In this document: piece after piece, positions 63,578-64,000 of the stretch
How positions within the stretch are numbered: the first letter of the stretch is position 1
Layout of the letters: the number at the start of each line of letters is the position of its first letter
From: Vibrio palustris
Lineage (GTDB): Bacteria; Pseudomonadota; Gammaproteobacteria; Enterobacterales; Vibrionaceae
Assembly (NCBI RefSeq): GCF_024346995.1
Contig: NZ_AP024888.1
Span: 992,001-1,056,000 of the forward strand
Length of the DNA: 64,000 nt
Direction: 5' to 3'
Notes under the pieces: generated by a model
The model's input: the letters and a program-made list of their open reading frames with translations, nothing else
What the model was told of the DNA's origin: nothing
Databases searched by the model: none
Made by a program: the position numbers and the translations under genes

Positions 63578-64000
63578 ATATCCCACCATTTTCTCTTCTT
63601 AATCCAATGTTCCTTGGATACTTTATTTAACAAAAAATCTCTATCTTTTTTGATGTCAAAGTCATCATTTTTATGTTCATTCTTTATAACAATAGTTTCA
63701 TTATAATTAATCATATAATCCAAATCATACTGTCCTACAATAAATTCTATCACTTGTAAGTTTGACTTTTTCTTATAAAGATTTAAATTTTTAGATAATT
63801 CATTGTGGTTAAAATATATACTGGATTTAAACGATTCGATATCAAACAAATCAAACTCTTCCAAAATATCTTTATAATAGTTTATAGACCTTCTATTTTT
63901 AACTTCATAAACTCTTTTATCAATGTCACTTCTTGTTTTTTCTATAAGTTCAATAAGCCTGTAAATATATAACCATCCTTCAAATATATTAAACCATTTT
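63574..64000 (-). CDS. Unrecognised protein, C-terminal part (truncated by window end)
   Basis: The minus-strand frame is open to position 64000; at least 141 residues are visible and the start lies outside. The product is polar and rich in Lys, Asn, Asp and Ile (for example IEKTRSDIDKRVYEVKNRR and ending WIKKRKWWDI), with no signal or domain that I recognise. It is very AT-rich and translationally coupled to the Sel1-like lipoprotein gene by an ATGA overlap, so the two should be a functional pair. Confidence 0.65.
   Translation of the reverse strand, partial: KWFNIFEGWLYIYRLIELIEKTRSDIDKRVYEVKNRRSINYYKDILEEFDLFDIESFKSSIYFNHNELSKNLNLYKKKSNLQVIEFIVGQYDLDYMINYNETIVIKNEHKNDDFDIKKDRDFLLNKVSKEHWIKKRKWWDI

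Noticed and set aside
1..64000. CRISPR array, tRNA, rRNA or integron recombination sites
   Set aside because: No regularly spaced repeats, tRNA cloverleaf sequences, rRNA or attC-like clusters were seen; only the short hexamer repeat and IS remnants.

Overview
The window looks like chromosome of a Vibrionaceae member (Vibrio or a close relative). The strongest evidence is a Qrr-type quorum-sensing small RNA on the minus strand near 30.5 kb with a sigma-54 promoter and LuxO-like sites. A DUF2999 small protein, an OmpU/OmpC-like porin, an AroG very close to the enterobacterial enzyme and a DASS transporter of the V. cholerae INDY type agree with this. Base composition is moderate over most of the window and drops sharply to AT-rich after about 62.4 kb. 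No rRNA, tRNA or CRISPR array was seen.

Layout. 0-8.4 kb: end of a MATE exporter, aroG with a TyrR-box-like site, a phosphohexomutase, an old-yellow-enzyme gene divergent from a TetR gene that leads an azlCD exporter operon, an FAH-family gene and an OhrR-type regulator. 8.6-20.7 kb: porin, a candidate sigma-54-dependent small RNA (9.8 kb), an M23 endopeptidase, a small CBM48 protein, a YjiH-family protein, queH, ohr, an MFS transporter behind a hexanucleotide repeat, a DUF2999 protein, an SbmA-like importer and a chemoreceptor. 20.8-27 kb: DEAD-box helicase, Braun-type lipoprotein convergent with an L,D-transpeptidase, and a photolyase operon (TudS/YbgA, MerR regulator, photolyase, L,D-transpeptidase) with a cluster of four operator-like half-sites. 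27.3-33.8 kb: a tandem TPR/GGDEF pair, qrr, popT (DUF368), a PCuAC-like protein lacking the copper ligands, sstT. 33.9-43.7 kb: a Sel1-repeat membrane protein, glgX, a two-gene gtr cassette in which the GtrA flippase is fused to a polytopic glucosyltransferase-like domain, an FAH-like protein, and a secreted NLP (NPP1) cytolysin followed by a membrane-anchored HEAT-like protein. 43.8-61.3 kb: CtlX-like hydrolase, DUF445 protein, PAP2 phosphatase, IclR, a Cache chemoreceptor, a GntR/ABC operon with a 24-bp palindromic operator, YccT-like protein, DASS and AEC transporters, AroP, a GH3 glucosidase and an alpha/beta hydrolase. 61.6-62.3 kb: fragments of IS30- and IS66-type transposases. 62.4-64 kb: an AT-rich two-gene unit (Sel1-like lipoprotein and an unrecognised gene cut by the window edge), probably acquired.

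How the parts fit. Several genes concern the envelope and undecaprenyl-phosphate cycle (gtrB, gtrA fusion, PopT, PAP2, M23 endopeptidase, Lpp, L,D-transpeptidase). aroG and aroP are both aromatic-amino-acid genes of the kind controlled by TyrR in enterobacteria. Perfect or near-perfect CRP sites precede the AEC transporter, the MFS transporter and the GH3 gene, which suggests catabolite control of uptake. The most original observations are the candidate sigma-54 small RNA at 9.8 kb, the qrr locus, the GtrA fusion, the NLP/HEAT pair and the MerR operator cluster. All assignments are from reading the sequence; no database search was run.
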